A DNA stretch of 10,656 bases, from NCBI GenBank assembly GCA_947624075.1, contig CANQIM010000029.1, positions 1-10,656 of the forward strand, given 5' to 3'. This document shows, in pieces, positions 1 to 5,982 of this stretch; position 1 is the first letter of the stretch; every line of letters begins with the position of its first letter. The position numbers were made by a program, and so were the translations under genes. The DNA is from an uncultured Bacilli bacterium. GTDB taxonomy: Bacteria > Bacillota_I > Bacilli_A > RF39 > UBA660. Below the pieces are notes generated by a model. That model was not told the origin of the DNA. It did not search any database and saw only the letters and a program-made list of their open reading frames with translations.

Positions 1-62
1 GTTTGAAGAATTTCCGACTTCTTACTTGGTAGTAGCGAATTTAGATGAAAGGAAGTGTTAAT
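1..62 (+). promoter_or_regulatory. rpsO 5' leader, candidate translational control element
   Basis: This is the untranslated region before the S15 start, cut off by the window edge. ACTTCTT (17-23) can pair with AGGAAGT (50-56), seven pairs including one T-G, which would mask the Shine-Dalgarno site. A small hairpin (ACT 24-26 with AGT 31-33, loop TGGT) would sit inside it. The same CTTC (18-21) can instead pair with GAAG (5-8), freeing the site, so the two folds exclude each other. S15 is known to repress its own mRNA in several bacterial groups through unrelated leader structures, so a control role is plausible. It is inferred only from hand-drawn pairing; part of the leader lies outside the window. 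Confidence 0.3.
50..57 (+). promoter_or_regulatory. Ribosome binding site deciding the rpsO GTG start
   Basis: AGGAAGTG lies five bases before GTG at 63. The in-frame ATG at 45 has no comparable site, and it would add six residues ahead of the family's usual VALTKEEK-type beginning. The site therefore supports GTG 63 as the start. Confidence 0.7.
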
Positions 63-332
63 GTGGCATTAACAAAAGAAGAAAAAGCAAATATTATTAA
101 AGAATTTGCTAGAAACGAAAAAGATACTGGTTCTTGTGAAGTTCAAATTGCTATTTTAACAAAAGAAATTAATGATTTGACTGAACATTTAAAAGTACAT
201 ATTCATGATCACCATTCTCGTAGAGGACTTCTAAAGAAAGTTGGTCAACGTAGAAATATGTTACAGTATTTAGCTAAGAATGATGTTCAAAGCTATCGTG
301 AAGTAATTAAAAAATTAGGATTAAGAAAGTAG
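63..332 (+). CDS. rpsO: 30S ribosomal protein S15
   Basis: Primary 16S rRNA-binding protein of the small subunit; it binds the central domain early in 30S assembly. The 89-residue product has the usual length for bacterial S15. It carries the family signature HDHHSRRGLLKKVGQRR near residues 48-64, followed by LQYL and the basic C-terminus KLGLRK. The start is taken as GTG 63 rather than ATG 45, because the Shine-Dalgarno site AGGAAGTG (50-57) lies between them and the resulting N-terminus matches S15 proteins. The stop codon is already part of the following terminator stem, so the gene looks like a single unit despite pnp being close downstream. The leader may allow autoregulation (see 1-62). 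Confidence 0.97.
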   Translation: MALTKEEKANIIKEFARNEKDTGSCEVQIAILTKEINDLTEHLKVHIHDHHSRRGLLKKVGQRRNMLQYLAKNDVQSYREVIKKLGLRK

Positions 333-360
333 ACACTTATTTTTTGTGTCTATTTTTTTT
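326..360 (+). terminator. Intrinsic terminator of rpsO
   Basis: TAGACAC (330-336) pairs with GTGTCTA (346-352) around a nine-base T-rich loop, followed by eight Ts (353-360). The A-rich bases before the stem can extend the helix. The rpsO stop codon TAG (330-332) forms the base of the stem. This should separate rpsO from the genes that follow, at least partly. Confidence 0.88.
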
Positions 361-376
361 GAAGTGGGGTATTATA

Positions 377-1243
377 ATGGAAAAATATTTAAAAAATGAA
401 GGAAAAATATATAATCTATTAGACATAATTGCTAAAAATGCTGGAAAAAATATATTTTTTGGAGAAGATGAAGAAAAAACTTTTTTAATTAAAGTTGAAA
501 ATAAGGAATATCAAGTAAGATTAATAAAGAAAAAAATAAATAATGAAATAAATTATACTTTTATTTTGCAAAATGATTCTAAAGTTTATGAATTGAAACG
601 TCAAAGCTTTTTAAATTCAGAAAATAAAGAATATCGAGTTAATTATCTTATTAAAAGTAATATTTCCTCTGATGAAAGAAGAGTAAGAGTTGAACTTGGT
701 GATGATTGGCTACAAGATGTTGTTGTATTGGATAAAAATCCCAAAACAGCTAAAACTATCGAAAAAGCCATTGATTTGACAACTGGTAAAGTTAAAAGAG
801 TTTTTGATAATCCAATTACTTATTTGGAAAGTAATGAAAGGATTATGTTACCTTTAGTTAATGAAACTTACTTTTACAATGAAAAAGATAATAAGTGTTA
901 TTTACTTACAAAAGATGATGTCCCTATAGATGTTTTGACTGAAAGATTAGATCTAATGAAAAAAGATATTATTAGGGAAATAAGTAAATTAAAAGAATTA
1001 AATATAAATGGAGTAGATGAGTTAAGCTTAGTAATTGAAAAAATTGATTGTCGCAGGGATTACTTAAATCTTGTAAAAAAACAATTACTTTTTAGTAAAG
1101 ATAAATTATTTAAATTACCAGGAAAATTAGATTTCTTTAGTGATAGTGAATTAGAAGAAATAGCAACTCAATTAACAGAAAAAGTAGAGGAATTTATCAG
1201 TGAAGATAAAGAAAATAGAAGTTTACTAAAAAAAAGGGTATAA
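377..1243 (+). CDS. Uncharacterised soluble protein between rpsO and pnp
   Basis: I do not recognise this 288-residue protein. It has no signal peptide or membrane segment. Residues 1-180 look beta-rich and charged, with alternating hydrophobic stretches such as KTFLIKVENKEYQVRLI and VRVELGDDWLQDVVVLD. Residues 185-288 look helical and end in a basic tail, LLKKRV. There are only two cysteines (174, 225) and no obvious catalytic or metal motif. ATG 377 was chosen because an upstream in-frame ATG (344) lies inside the rpsO terminator, while a weak G-rich site (GTGGGG, 364-369 region) precedes 377. The gene ends 24 bases before pnp with no terminator between, so the two are probably co-transcribed. 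That suggests, but does not show, a link to RNA metabolism or translation. Confidence 0.8.
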   Translation: MEKYLKNEGKIYNLLDIIAKNAGKNIFFGEDEEKTFLIKVENKEYQVRLIKKKINNEINYTFILQNDSKVYELKRQSFLNSENKEYRVNYLIKSNISSDERRVRVELGDDWLQDVVVLDKNPKTAKTIEKAIDLTTGKVKRVFDNPITYLESNERIMLPLVNETYFYNEKDNKCYLLTKDDVPIDVLTERLDLMKKDIIREISKLKELNINGVDELSLVIEKIDCRRDYLNLVKKQLLFSKDKLFKLPGKLDFFSDSELEEIATQLTEKVEEFISEDKENRSLLKKRV

Positions 1244-1244
1244 T
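1216..1244 (+). promoter_or_regulatory. Possible internal promoter before pnp
   Basis: A consensus -10 box TATAAT (1239-1244) overlaps the stop codon of the preceding gene. The hexamer 17 bases upstream (TAGAAG, 1216-1221) is a poor -35 match. In such AT-rich DNA a TATAAT may occur by chance, so this is weak evidence for separate pnp transcription. Confidence 0.25.
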
Positions 1245-1267
1245 AATATTTGAGAAGAGGTAGTAAA

Positions 1268-3442
1268 ATGAAAAAGAAAGTATTTGAATTAGATTTTCAT
1301 GGAAGAAAAATAGTAGTTGAACATGGTGAATTAGCTAAACAAGCTGATGGAGCAGTTTTAGTTAGATATAATGATACAGTTGTTTTGACAGCAGCAGTCG
1401 TATCTAAAAATGTTAATCTATTATCAGATTTTTTTCCATTAACAGTTAATTATCAAGAAAAATTATATTCTGTTGGTAAAATACCAGGTGGATTTATAAA
1501 AAGAGAAGGTCGTCCTAGTGAAGCAGCTACTTTGGCAGCACGTATGATTGATAGACCTATGAGACCATTATTCCCAGAAGGTTTCAAAAATGAAGTACAA
1601 ATTATTTCAACAGTATTATCAGTTGATCAAGATTGCTCTCCAGAATTAACAGCTATGCTTGGTTCATCTTTAGCTGTTTCAATTTCTAAAATTCCTTTTA
1701 ATGGTCCTATTGCTGGTGTTAAGGTTGGACGTGTAAATGGTAAATTTGTTATTAACCCAACACCAGAAGAATTAGAAGTATCTGAGTTAGACTTGACTGT
1801 TGCTGGTACAAAAGAAGCTATTAATATGGTTGAATCAAGTGCTAAGCAAGTAAGTGAAGAAATTATGTTAGAAGCTTTAATGTATGGCCATAAAGCTGTT
1901 AAAGAATTGATTAAGTTTCAAGAGAAAATAATTAAAGAAATTGGCGAAGAGAAAATGGAATATGAGACTTTGGTTCCAGATGAAGAAATGGTAACTAGAA
2001 TTAGAGGCCTTATTACTAAAAAGATGGATAAAGCTCTTCGTATTAAAGATAAATTGAAAAAATATGCCGCAATTGATGAAATAAAGGAAGAAATACTTGA
2101 CTTATATACAAAGGAAAATGAAGATAAGCTAAAAGACGAAGAGTTAAAAGAATTACTAGTTAAAGCAGAAATGGTTGTTTCTGATGTTGAATATGAATTG
2201 TTTAGAAATATAGTTGTTAAGGAACATATAAGATCTGATGGAAGAAAGATGGACGAAATTAGAAAATTATCAACAGATATTGATTTACTTCCTAGGACAC
2301 ATGGTTCAGCATTATTTACAAGAGGTGAGACACAAGCTTTATCTGTAACAACACTTGGTGCTTTAAATGAACATCAAATTATAGATGGTTTAAGCATGGA
2401 AGATCAAAAACGTTTTATGCTACATTATAATTTCCCACAATTTTCAGTCGGAGAAACAGGAAGATATGGAGCGCCTGGTAGAAGAGAAATTGGTCATGGT
2501 GCTTTAGGTGAAAAAGCTTTAGCTCAAGTTATTCCTAGTGAAGAAGAATTCCCATATACAATTCGTGTTGTTTCCGAAATATTAGAATCTAATGGTTCAT
2601 CTTCTCAAGCAAGTATTTGTGCTGGCTGTATGTCTTTAATGACAGCAGGTGTTCCAATTAAAGCTCCTGTTGCTGGTATTGCTATGGGATTAATCACAGC
2701 AGGAAATGATTATACAATTCTAACAGACATTCAAGGTATGGAAGATCATCTAGGCGATATGGACTTTAAAGTTGCCGGTACAAAAGATGGAATCACGGCA
2801 TTACAAATGGACATTAAAATTGCAGGAATAACAGAACAAATATTAAAAGAAGCTTTAGAGCAAGCTAAAAAAGCGCGTTTAGAAATATTAAAAGTAATTG
2901 CTAAACAAATTAAAGAACCTCGTAAGGAAGTATCAAAATATGCTCCAAAGATGGTTACATTTAATATTAATCCACTTCGTATTAAAGATGTAATTGGTAA
3001 AGGTGGAGAAACAATTACTAAGATTATTTGTGAAGCTTCTAATGTAACTGAAGTTACTAATATAAATGCTGTTAAAGTTGAACTTGAAGATGATGGTCGA
3101 GTTATTATTTATCATTCTGATAAAGATATAATTGAGAAGACAAGAAAAATGATAGAAGATATTGTAAGAGAAGTAGAAGTAGGACAAATCTATGAAGCAA
3201 AAGTAGTAAAAATAGAAGACTTTGGTTGTTTTGTAGAGCTTTGGCCAGGTTGCGAAGGTTTAGTTCATATTTCTCAACTTGCTCATGAAAGAGTTGATAA
3301 AGTAGAAGATGTTGTTAAAGTAGGCGATGAAATAATTGTTAAGGCTTTAGGCATGGACAAAAAAGGTCGTCAAAACTTCTCAAGACGTGATGCTCTACCA
3401 AAGCCAAAAGAAAAAAGTAAAGATAAAAAAAATAAAAGATAA
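1268..3442 (+). CDS. pnp: Polynucleotide phosphorylase (polyribonucleotide nucleotidyltransferase)
   Basis: Cytosolic trimeric 3'-5' exoribonuclease that uses phosphate to release nucleoside diphosphates from RNA; central to mRNA decay. The 724-residue product has the full domain order. A first RNase PH domain covers about 1-145, with GGFIKREGRPSE and RMIDRPMRPLFPEGF. An all-helical linker covers about 235-315. The second RNase PH domain (about 318-540) begins near IRSDGR and holds ESNGSSSQAS and DHLGDMDFKVAG. A KH domain (about 565-630) has the GXXG loop GKGG at 577-580, and an S1 domain covers about 637-707. D493 and D499 match the catalytic aspartates 486 and 492 of the E. coli enzyme. A Lys-rich tail follows. 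ATG 1268 is preceded by AGAGG (1256-1260); the in-frame TTG at 1250 lies ahead of this site. It is probably transcribed with the upstream gene. Confidence 0.98.
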   Translation: MKKKVFELDFHGRKIVVEHGELAKQADGAVLVRYNDTVVLTAAVVSKNVNLLSDFFPLTVNYQEKLYSVGKIPGGFIKREGRPSEAATLAARMIDRPMRPLFPEGFKNEVQIISTVLSVDQDCSPELTAMLGSSLAVSISKIPFNGPIAGVKVGRVNGKFVINPTPEELEVSELDLTVAGTKEAINMVESSAKQVSEEIMLEALMYGHKAVKELIKFQEKIIKEIGEEKMEYETLVPDEEMVTRIRGLITKKMDKALRIKDKLKKYAAIDEIKEEILDLYTKENEDKLKDEELKELLVKAEMVVSDVEYELFRNIVVKEHIRSDGRKMDEIRKLSTDIDLLPRTHGSALFTRGETQALSVTTLGALNEHQIIDGLSMEDQKRFMLHYNFPQFSVGETGRYGAPGRREIGHGALGEKALAQVIPSEEEFPYTIRVVSEILESNGSSSQASICAGCMSLMTAGVPIKAPVAGIAMGLITAGNDYTILTDIQGMEDHLGDMDFKVAGTKDGITALQMDIKIAGITEQILKEALEQAKKARLEILKVIAKQIKEPRKEVSKYAPKMVTFNINPLRIKDVIGKGGETITKIICEASNVTEVTNINAVKVELEDDGRVIIYHSDKDIIEKTRKMIEDIVREVEVGQIYEAKVVKIEDFGCFVELWPGCEGLVHISQLAHERVDKVEDVVKVGDEIIVKALGMDKKGRQNFSRRDALPKPKEKSKDKKNKR

Positions 3443-3453
3443 GTAAAATTAAG

Positions 3454-3486
3454 AGTAAACTGATAATAAAATTGGTTTACTTTTTT
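3454..3486 (+). terminator. Intrinsic terminator of pnp
   Basis: AGTAAAC (3454-3460) pairs with GTTTACT (3475-3481) around a 14-base loop, followed by a run of Ts to 3486. It closes the transcript of the 377-1243 gene and pnp. Confidence 0.8.
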
Positions 3487-3512
3487 CATTTTCCCAAAAA
3501 ATATGCTATACT
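3483..3512 (+). promoter_or_regulatory. Promoter of the Tim44-like/zinc-ribbon pair
   Basis: The -10 box TATACT (3507-3512) is preceded by TGC, giving an extended -10. TTTTCA (3483-3488) is an 18-base-spaced -35 with four of six consensus bases, overlapping the T-tract of the pnp terminator. Transcription would start near 3519, giving a leader of about 17 bases. Confidence 0.55.
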
Positions 3513-3535
3513 TTTTATAGATAGGGTTGTGACAT

Positions 3536-4477
3536 ATGAAAAAGAAATTATTAGTATGTTTATTTTTGCTTGGAATATTTTGCTTTTCCGTTGTACCAGC
3601 CAAAGCCGATTCAGGTTGGGATTATGATTACGATATAGGTGGAAGCGATTGGGGTAGTGATTGGAGTTCAAGTGACTGGGGCTCAAGTGATTGGGGTTCT
3701 AGTAGTTGGAGTTCATCATATGATGATGATTGGGACAGTGATTCTTCTTCTTCATATAGCGGTGGCGATGTACCAGAAGCATATAGTGTTCTAGGTTCTT
3801 TTGTTCTTGGTATGTTAATTTTTATAATAATATTCTATATTTTTCTAGATGCTTATCGCAAAATGCAAAAGGCAAGTTCTAAGAGTAATAGTAGAAGAGC
3901 AGATTTTTCATATTATCAAGATTTATCAGATGAAGCTATTAAAGTAGTTGATCCTACAATAAATAAGGATGAAATGAAACAGAAAGCCTTTGAAATATAT
4001 AAAAATATTCAGACAGCTTGGATGAATTTTGAAGAAGAAACAATTAAAAATAATACAACTGATGAACTATATAATATGTATAGTAATCAACTTAAAATGC
4101 TACAAATGAAAAAACAAAAAAATATTATGGACGAAATAACCTTTGAAGATGCTAAAATATATGACATTAAAAAGGAAAAAGATGTAATTAATTTAAAAGT
4201 ATTTTTAACAGTAACATGTTATGATTATGTAGTTAAAGAAGAAGACAAAGTAGTTGTTAGAGGACGCAAAGATAAAAAAGTAAGAATAAGCTATTCACTA
4301 ACTTTTATTAAATCAGCTATTAATAAAGATATAGAAAAATGTCCTAATTGTGGCGCTGAGGTTGATATTAAGTCTTCAGCAATTTGTCCTTATTGTAGAA
4401 CAGTTTTAGTAAGAGAAGCTAGTGGCAGTTATGTCTTAAGTAAGAAAACTTGCATTTGGCAAGAATTTGTAGATTAG
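3536..4477 (+). CDS. Membrane-anchored Tim44-like protein with zinc ribbon
   Basis: A 313-residue protein. Residues 1-24 form a signal peptide (KKK, hydrophobic core, PAKA before D25). Residues 25-78 are a low-complexity outer segment rich in Asp, Trp, Ser, Gly and Tyr. A strong membrane helix lies at about 83-105, followed by basic residues, so the rest should face the cytosol. Residues about 125-262 resemble Tim44-like domains, and a zinc ribbon follows (CPNC 269-272, CPYC 284-287). Bacterial proteins of this build are sometimes labelled zinc-ribbon transport proteins, but their role is not established; the Tim44 likeness suggests handling of proteins at the membrane. The start ATG 3536 has a weak AGGG site nearby. 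The following gene repeats its cytosolic half, and its stop codon overlaps that gene's ribosome binding site. The family call rests on overall pattern, not on a search. Confidence 0.8.
   Translation: MKKKLLVCLFLLGIFCFSVVPAKADSGWDYDYDIGGSDWGSDWSSSDWGSSDWGSSSWSSSYDDDWDSDSSSSYSGGDVPEAYSVLGSFVLGMLIFIIIFYIFLDAYRKMQKASSKSNSRRADFSYYQDLSDEAIKVVDPTINKDEMKQKAFEIYKNIQTAWMNFEEETIKNNTTDELYNMYSNQLKMLQMKKQKNIMDEITFEDAKIYDIKKEKDVINLKVFLTVTCYDYVVKEEDKVVVRGRKDKKVRISYSLTFIKSAINKDIEKCPNCGAEVDIKSSAICPYCRTVLVREASGSYVLSKKTCIWQEFVD
3647..3733 (+). repeat. In-frame Asp-Trp-Gly-Ser-Ser degenerate repeat
   Basis: Within the outer segment of the preceding entry, residues 38-66 cycle through units such as DWGS, DWSSS, DWGSS, DWGSS and SWSSS. 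The DNA repeats in step (GATTGGGGTAGT, GACTGGGGCTCAAGT, GATTGGGGTTCT), mostly as 15-base units. It looks like local tandem duplication that has since drifted at synonymous sites. Confidence 0.75.
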
Positions 4478-4485
4478 GTGATAAA

Positions 4486-5001
4486 ATGGAAGATTTTAAT
4501 GAGGCTTTGTTTAAAACAAAGGTAGATAATATTTTTGTAAAAATACATATTGCTTTAATGAGTAATACTTTAGATGAAGTAAAACATTTTATGAGTGATA
4601 ATCTATATTCAGAATTAAGTAATTATCTAAATCAATTACTAAAAGAAGGCAAACAGCAAATGTATGATGAAATTAATGTAAAAAATACTTATATAAAAAG
4701 ACGAGAAGTAGTTGCTGACAAAGAAGTAGTTGAAGTTCACTTAATAGCTAGATATATGGATTATATAATTGATACAGCTAGTGGTAAAACTATTGCGGGA
4801 ATAGATACTAGAAGAGTTGAGAAATCTTATAATTTAGTTTTTGAAAAGAAAGTATCAGCAAAAAAACTAGGATTAGTAAGAAAATGTGCTAATTGTGGAG
4901 CTAGCATGAATATTAATGCAACAGGAAAATGCCAATTTTGTGGTAGTACCTTTGAACTTTCTAATTATGACTATATATTAGTTTCTATGGAAAAATCATA
5001 A
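4486..5001 (+). CDS. Cytosolic Tim44-like protein with zinc ribbon
   Basis: A 171-residue protein with no signal peptide or membrane segment. It matches the cytosolic half of its upstream neighbour in order. A helical region (about 1-60, MSDNLYSELSNYLNQLLKEG) aligns with its MYSNQLKMLQ region. A beta-rich stretch (about 62-123, VVEVHLIARYMDYIID) aligns with INLKVFLTVTCYDYVV. A zinc ribbon follows (CANC 134-137, CQFC 149-152). This points to tandem duplication or an old paralogous pair acting together, one on the membrane and one free. ATG 4486 is supported by the AGGTGA site (4476-4481), which overlaps the upstream stop, so translation is probably coupled. An upstream in-frame ATG (4450) lies within the previous gene and ahead of this site. 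The function is unknown; the Tim44-like label is inferred from pattern. Confidence 0.78.
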   Translation: MEDFNEALFKTKVDNIFVKIHIALMSNTLDEVKHFMSDNLYSELSNYLNQLLKEGKQQMYDEINVKNTYIKRREVVADKEVVEVHLIARYMDYIIDTASGKTIAGIDTRRVEKSYNLVFEKKVSAKKLGLVRKCANCGASMNINATGKCQFCGSTFELSNYDYILVSMEKS

Positions 5002-5026
5002 GCTATTTAGTTTTATGATTTTTTTT
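4992..5026 (+). terminator. Intrinsic terminator of the Tim44-like pair
   Basis: AAAATCATAA (4992-5001) pairs with TTATGATTTT (5013-5022) around an 11-base loop, followed by Ts to 5026. The stem contains the last codons and the stop codon of the preceding gene. It is AT-rich but has ten continuous pairs. Confidence 0.75.
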
Positions 5027-5055
5027 AGATAAACAAGTAAAATTTTTCATATAAT
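5026..5055 (+). promoter_or_regulatory. Probable promoter of the NodB-fold gene
   Basis: A consensus -10 box TATAAT (5050-5055) has TAGATA (5026-5031, four of six -35 matches) 18 bases upstream, directly after the terminator. The start of transcription would fall near 5062, at the ribosome binding site, giving a very short leader. The preceding terminator makes a fresh promoter likely here. Confidence 0.4.
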
Positions 5056-5060
5056 TAATT

Positions 5061-5066
5061 GGGTGA
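5061..5066 (+). promoter_or_regulatory. Ribosome binding site deciding a GTG start
   Basis: GGGTGA lies seven bases before GTG 5074. The only earlier in-frame candidate, TTG 5059, overlaps this site and has nothing suitable upstream. Confidence 0.65.
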
Positions 5067-5073
5067 TTTATTA

Positions 5074-5928
5074 GTGAATTATCAAAAATTAAAAGAAGGA
5101 TTAATTGCTATAACGTTACTTATATTTAGTTTTTTTTACACAAATAAAGCTGTGGAACTTGTGCAGAATGCTGATCCAATTATGAAAGAAATAAAGGCTT
5201 CTAGTAAAAAGTATGAAGTCTTACCACAAAATGCATTAATCATTGGTGATAAAATTATCCCAGGGCAAAATGGTTTAGAAGTAGATTATCAAGAGAGTTA
5301 TCAAAAAATGAAAAAGTATGGCTCTTATAATGAAGCTCTTACAACGTTAAAGGAAATGGAACCAGCTATTTCTGTTAATGATTATTATGATAAATATGTT
5401 GTTACTGGTAATAGTGAAAGTAAAGAAGTAGCTCTTATTTTTAAGGTAGATAAAACAACTGATATTTTATCTCTCAGTAACATGTTAAAAGATAAAGGTG
5501 TTACGGCGACTTTTTTTGTAGATGGGGTTGTTTTAGAAAATAATTTAGCGAGTATTTTAGAATTAAAAGATTTTGAAGTAGAATTATTAAATTATAATGG
5601 CAGTTATGAAAGAGATTTCTTTATTAGTGCTAAGAAATATTTGGAAGATATAACGAAAAAAGAAGCCAAATATTGCTATTTAGATTATGATAAAGAAGAA
5701 GTTATTAATCTTTGTTCTTCGCTAAAAATGCATACAATTATGCCAAGTATTAAAGTAGATAAAAATGCTTATAGTGAAATAAAAGAAAAGTTAAGTAATT
5801 CAGCAATTATTACAATTCCAAGCAATATTTCACTTAGTAATATTGTGGTAGCGCTTGATTATTTGCAAAAAAGGGGTTATAAATTTTTAACTGTCGATAA
5901 TTTAATTAGTGAAAGCCTTGAAAAATAA
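5074..5928 (+). CDS. Membrane-anchored NodB-fold protein, probably inactive polysaccharide deacetylase
   Basis: A 284-residue protein with a membrane helix at about 9-26 and the rest probably outside the cell. Residues 27-115 form a linker region containing ALIIGDKIIPGQNGLEVD. Residues about 117-281 follow the NodB polysaccharide deacetylase pattern: EVALIFKVDK (118-127), KGVTATFFVDG (141-151), VELLNYNGSYERDFF (169-183), AIITIPSN (244-251) and LDYLQKRGYKFLTVDNLI (261-278). Active enzymes have FDDG, an HxxxH zinc motif and LLHD at the matching places. Here these read FKVD, NYNGSY and ITIPSN, so the metal-binding Asp and His residues are missing. It may bind glycan or partner proteins rather than hydrolyse. 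It follows a terminator and precedes smc by 54 bases with no terminator seen. The fold call is based on motif order. Confidence 0.82.
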   Translation: MNYQKLKEGLIAITLLIFSFFYTNKAVELVQNADPIMKEIKASSKKYEVLPQNALIIGDKIIPGQNGLEVDYQESYQKMKKYGSYNEALTTLKEMEPAISVNDYYDKYVVTGNSESKEVALIFKVDKTTDILSLSNMLKDKGVTATFFVDGVVLENNLASILELKDFEVELLNYNGSYERDFFISAKKYLEDITKKEAKYCYLDYDKEEVINLCSSLKMHTIMPSIKVDKNAYSEIKEKLSNSAIITIPSNISLSNIVVALDYLQKRGYKFLTVDNLISESLEK

Positions 5929-5936
5929 AGAAATTA

Positions 5937-5965
5937 TTGTCTTAAAAGAGAAAATATAGTATACT
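5937..5965 (+). promoter_or_regulatory. Promoter of smc
   Basis: TTGTCT (5937-5942) and TATACT (5960-5965) are separated by exactly 17 bases, the best-spaced promoter in the window. It lies just after the stop of the previous gene. Transcription would start near 5972, on the ribosome binding site GGTGAAG (5972-5978), giving a leader of only about ten bases. Read-through from the upstream gene may add to expression. Confidence 0.6.
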
Positions 5966-5982
5966 TGATATGGTGAAGATAG

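Noticed and set aside
371..378. TATAAT-like box just before the 288-residue gene after rpsO
   Set aside because: The hexamer (373-378) overlaps the start codon, so a transcript from it would lack the start; no spaced -35 is present for it.
2933..3187. Open frame on the minus strand within pnp
   Set aside because: It is the complement of the conserved KH region, rich in Asn, Phe and Tyr as expected from AT-rich antisense DNA, with no domain pattern.
3551..3583. Possible lipoprotein signal from cysteines in the N-terminal hydrophobic stretch of the anchored Tim44-like protein
   Set aside because: Neither cysteine is preceded by a lipobox (the residues before C16 are GIF); PAKA before D25 fits an ordinary signal peptidase site better.
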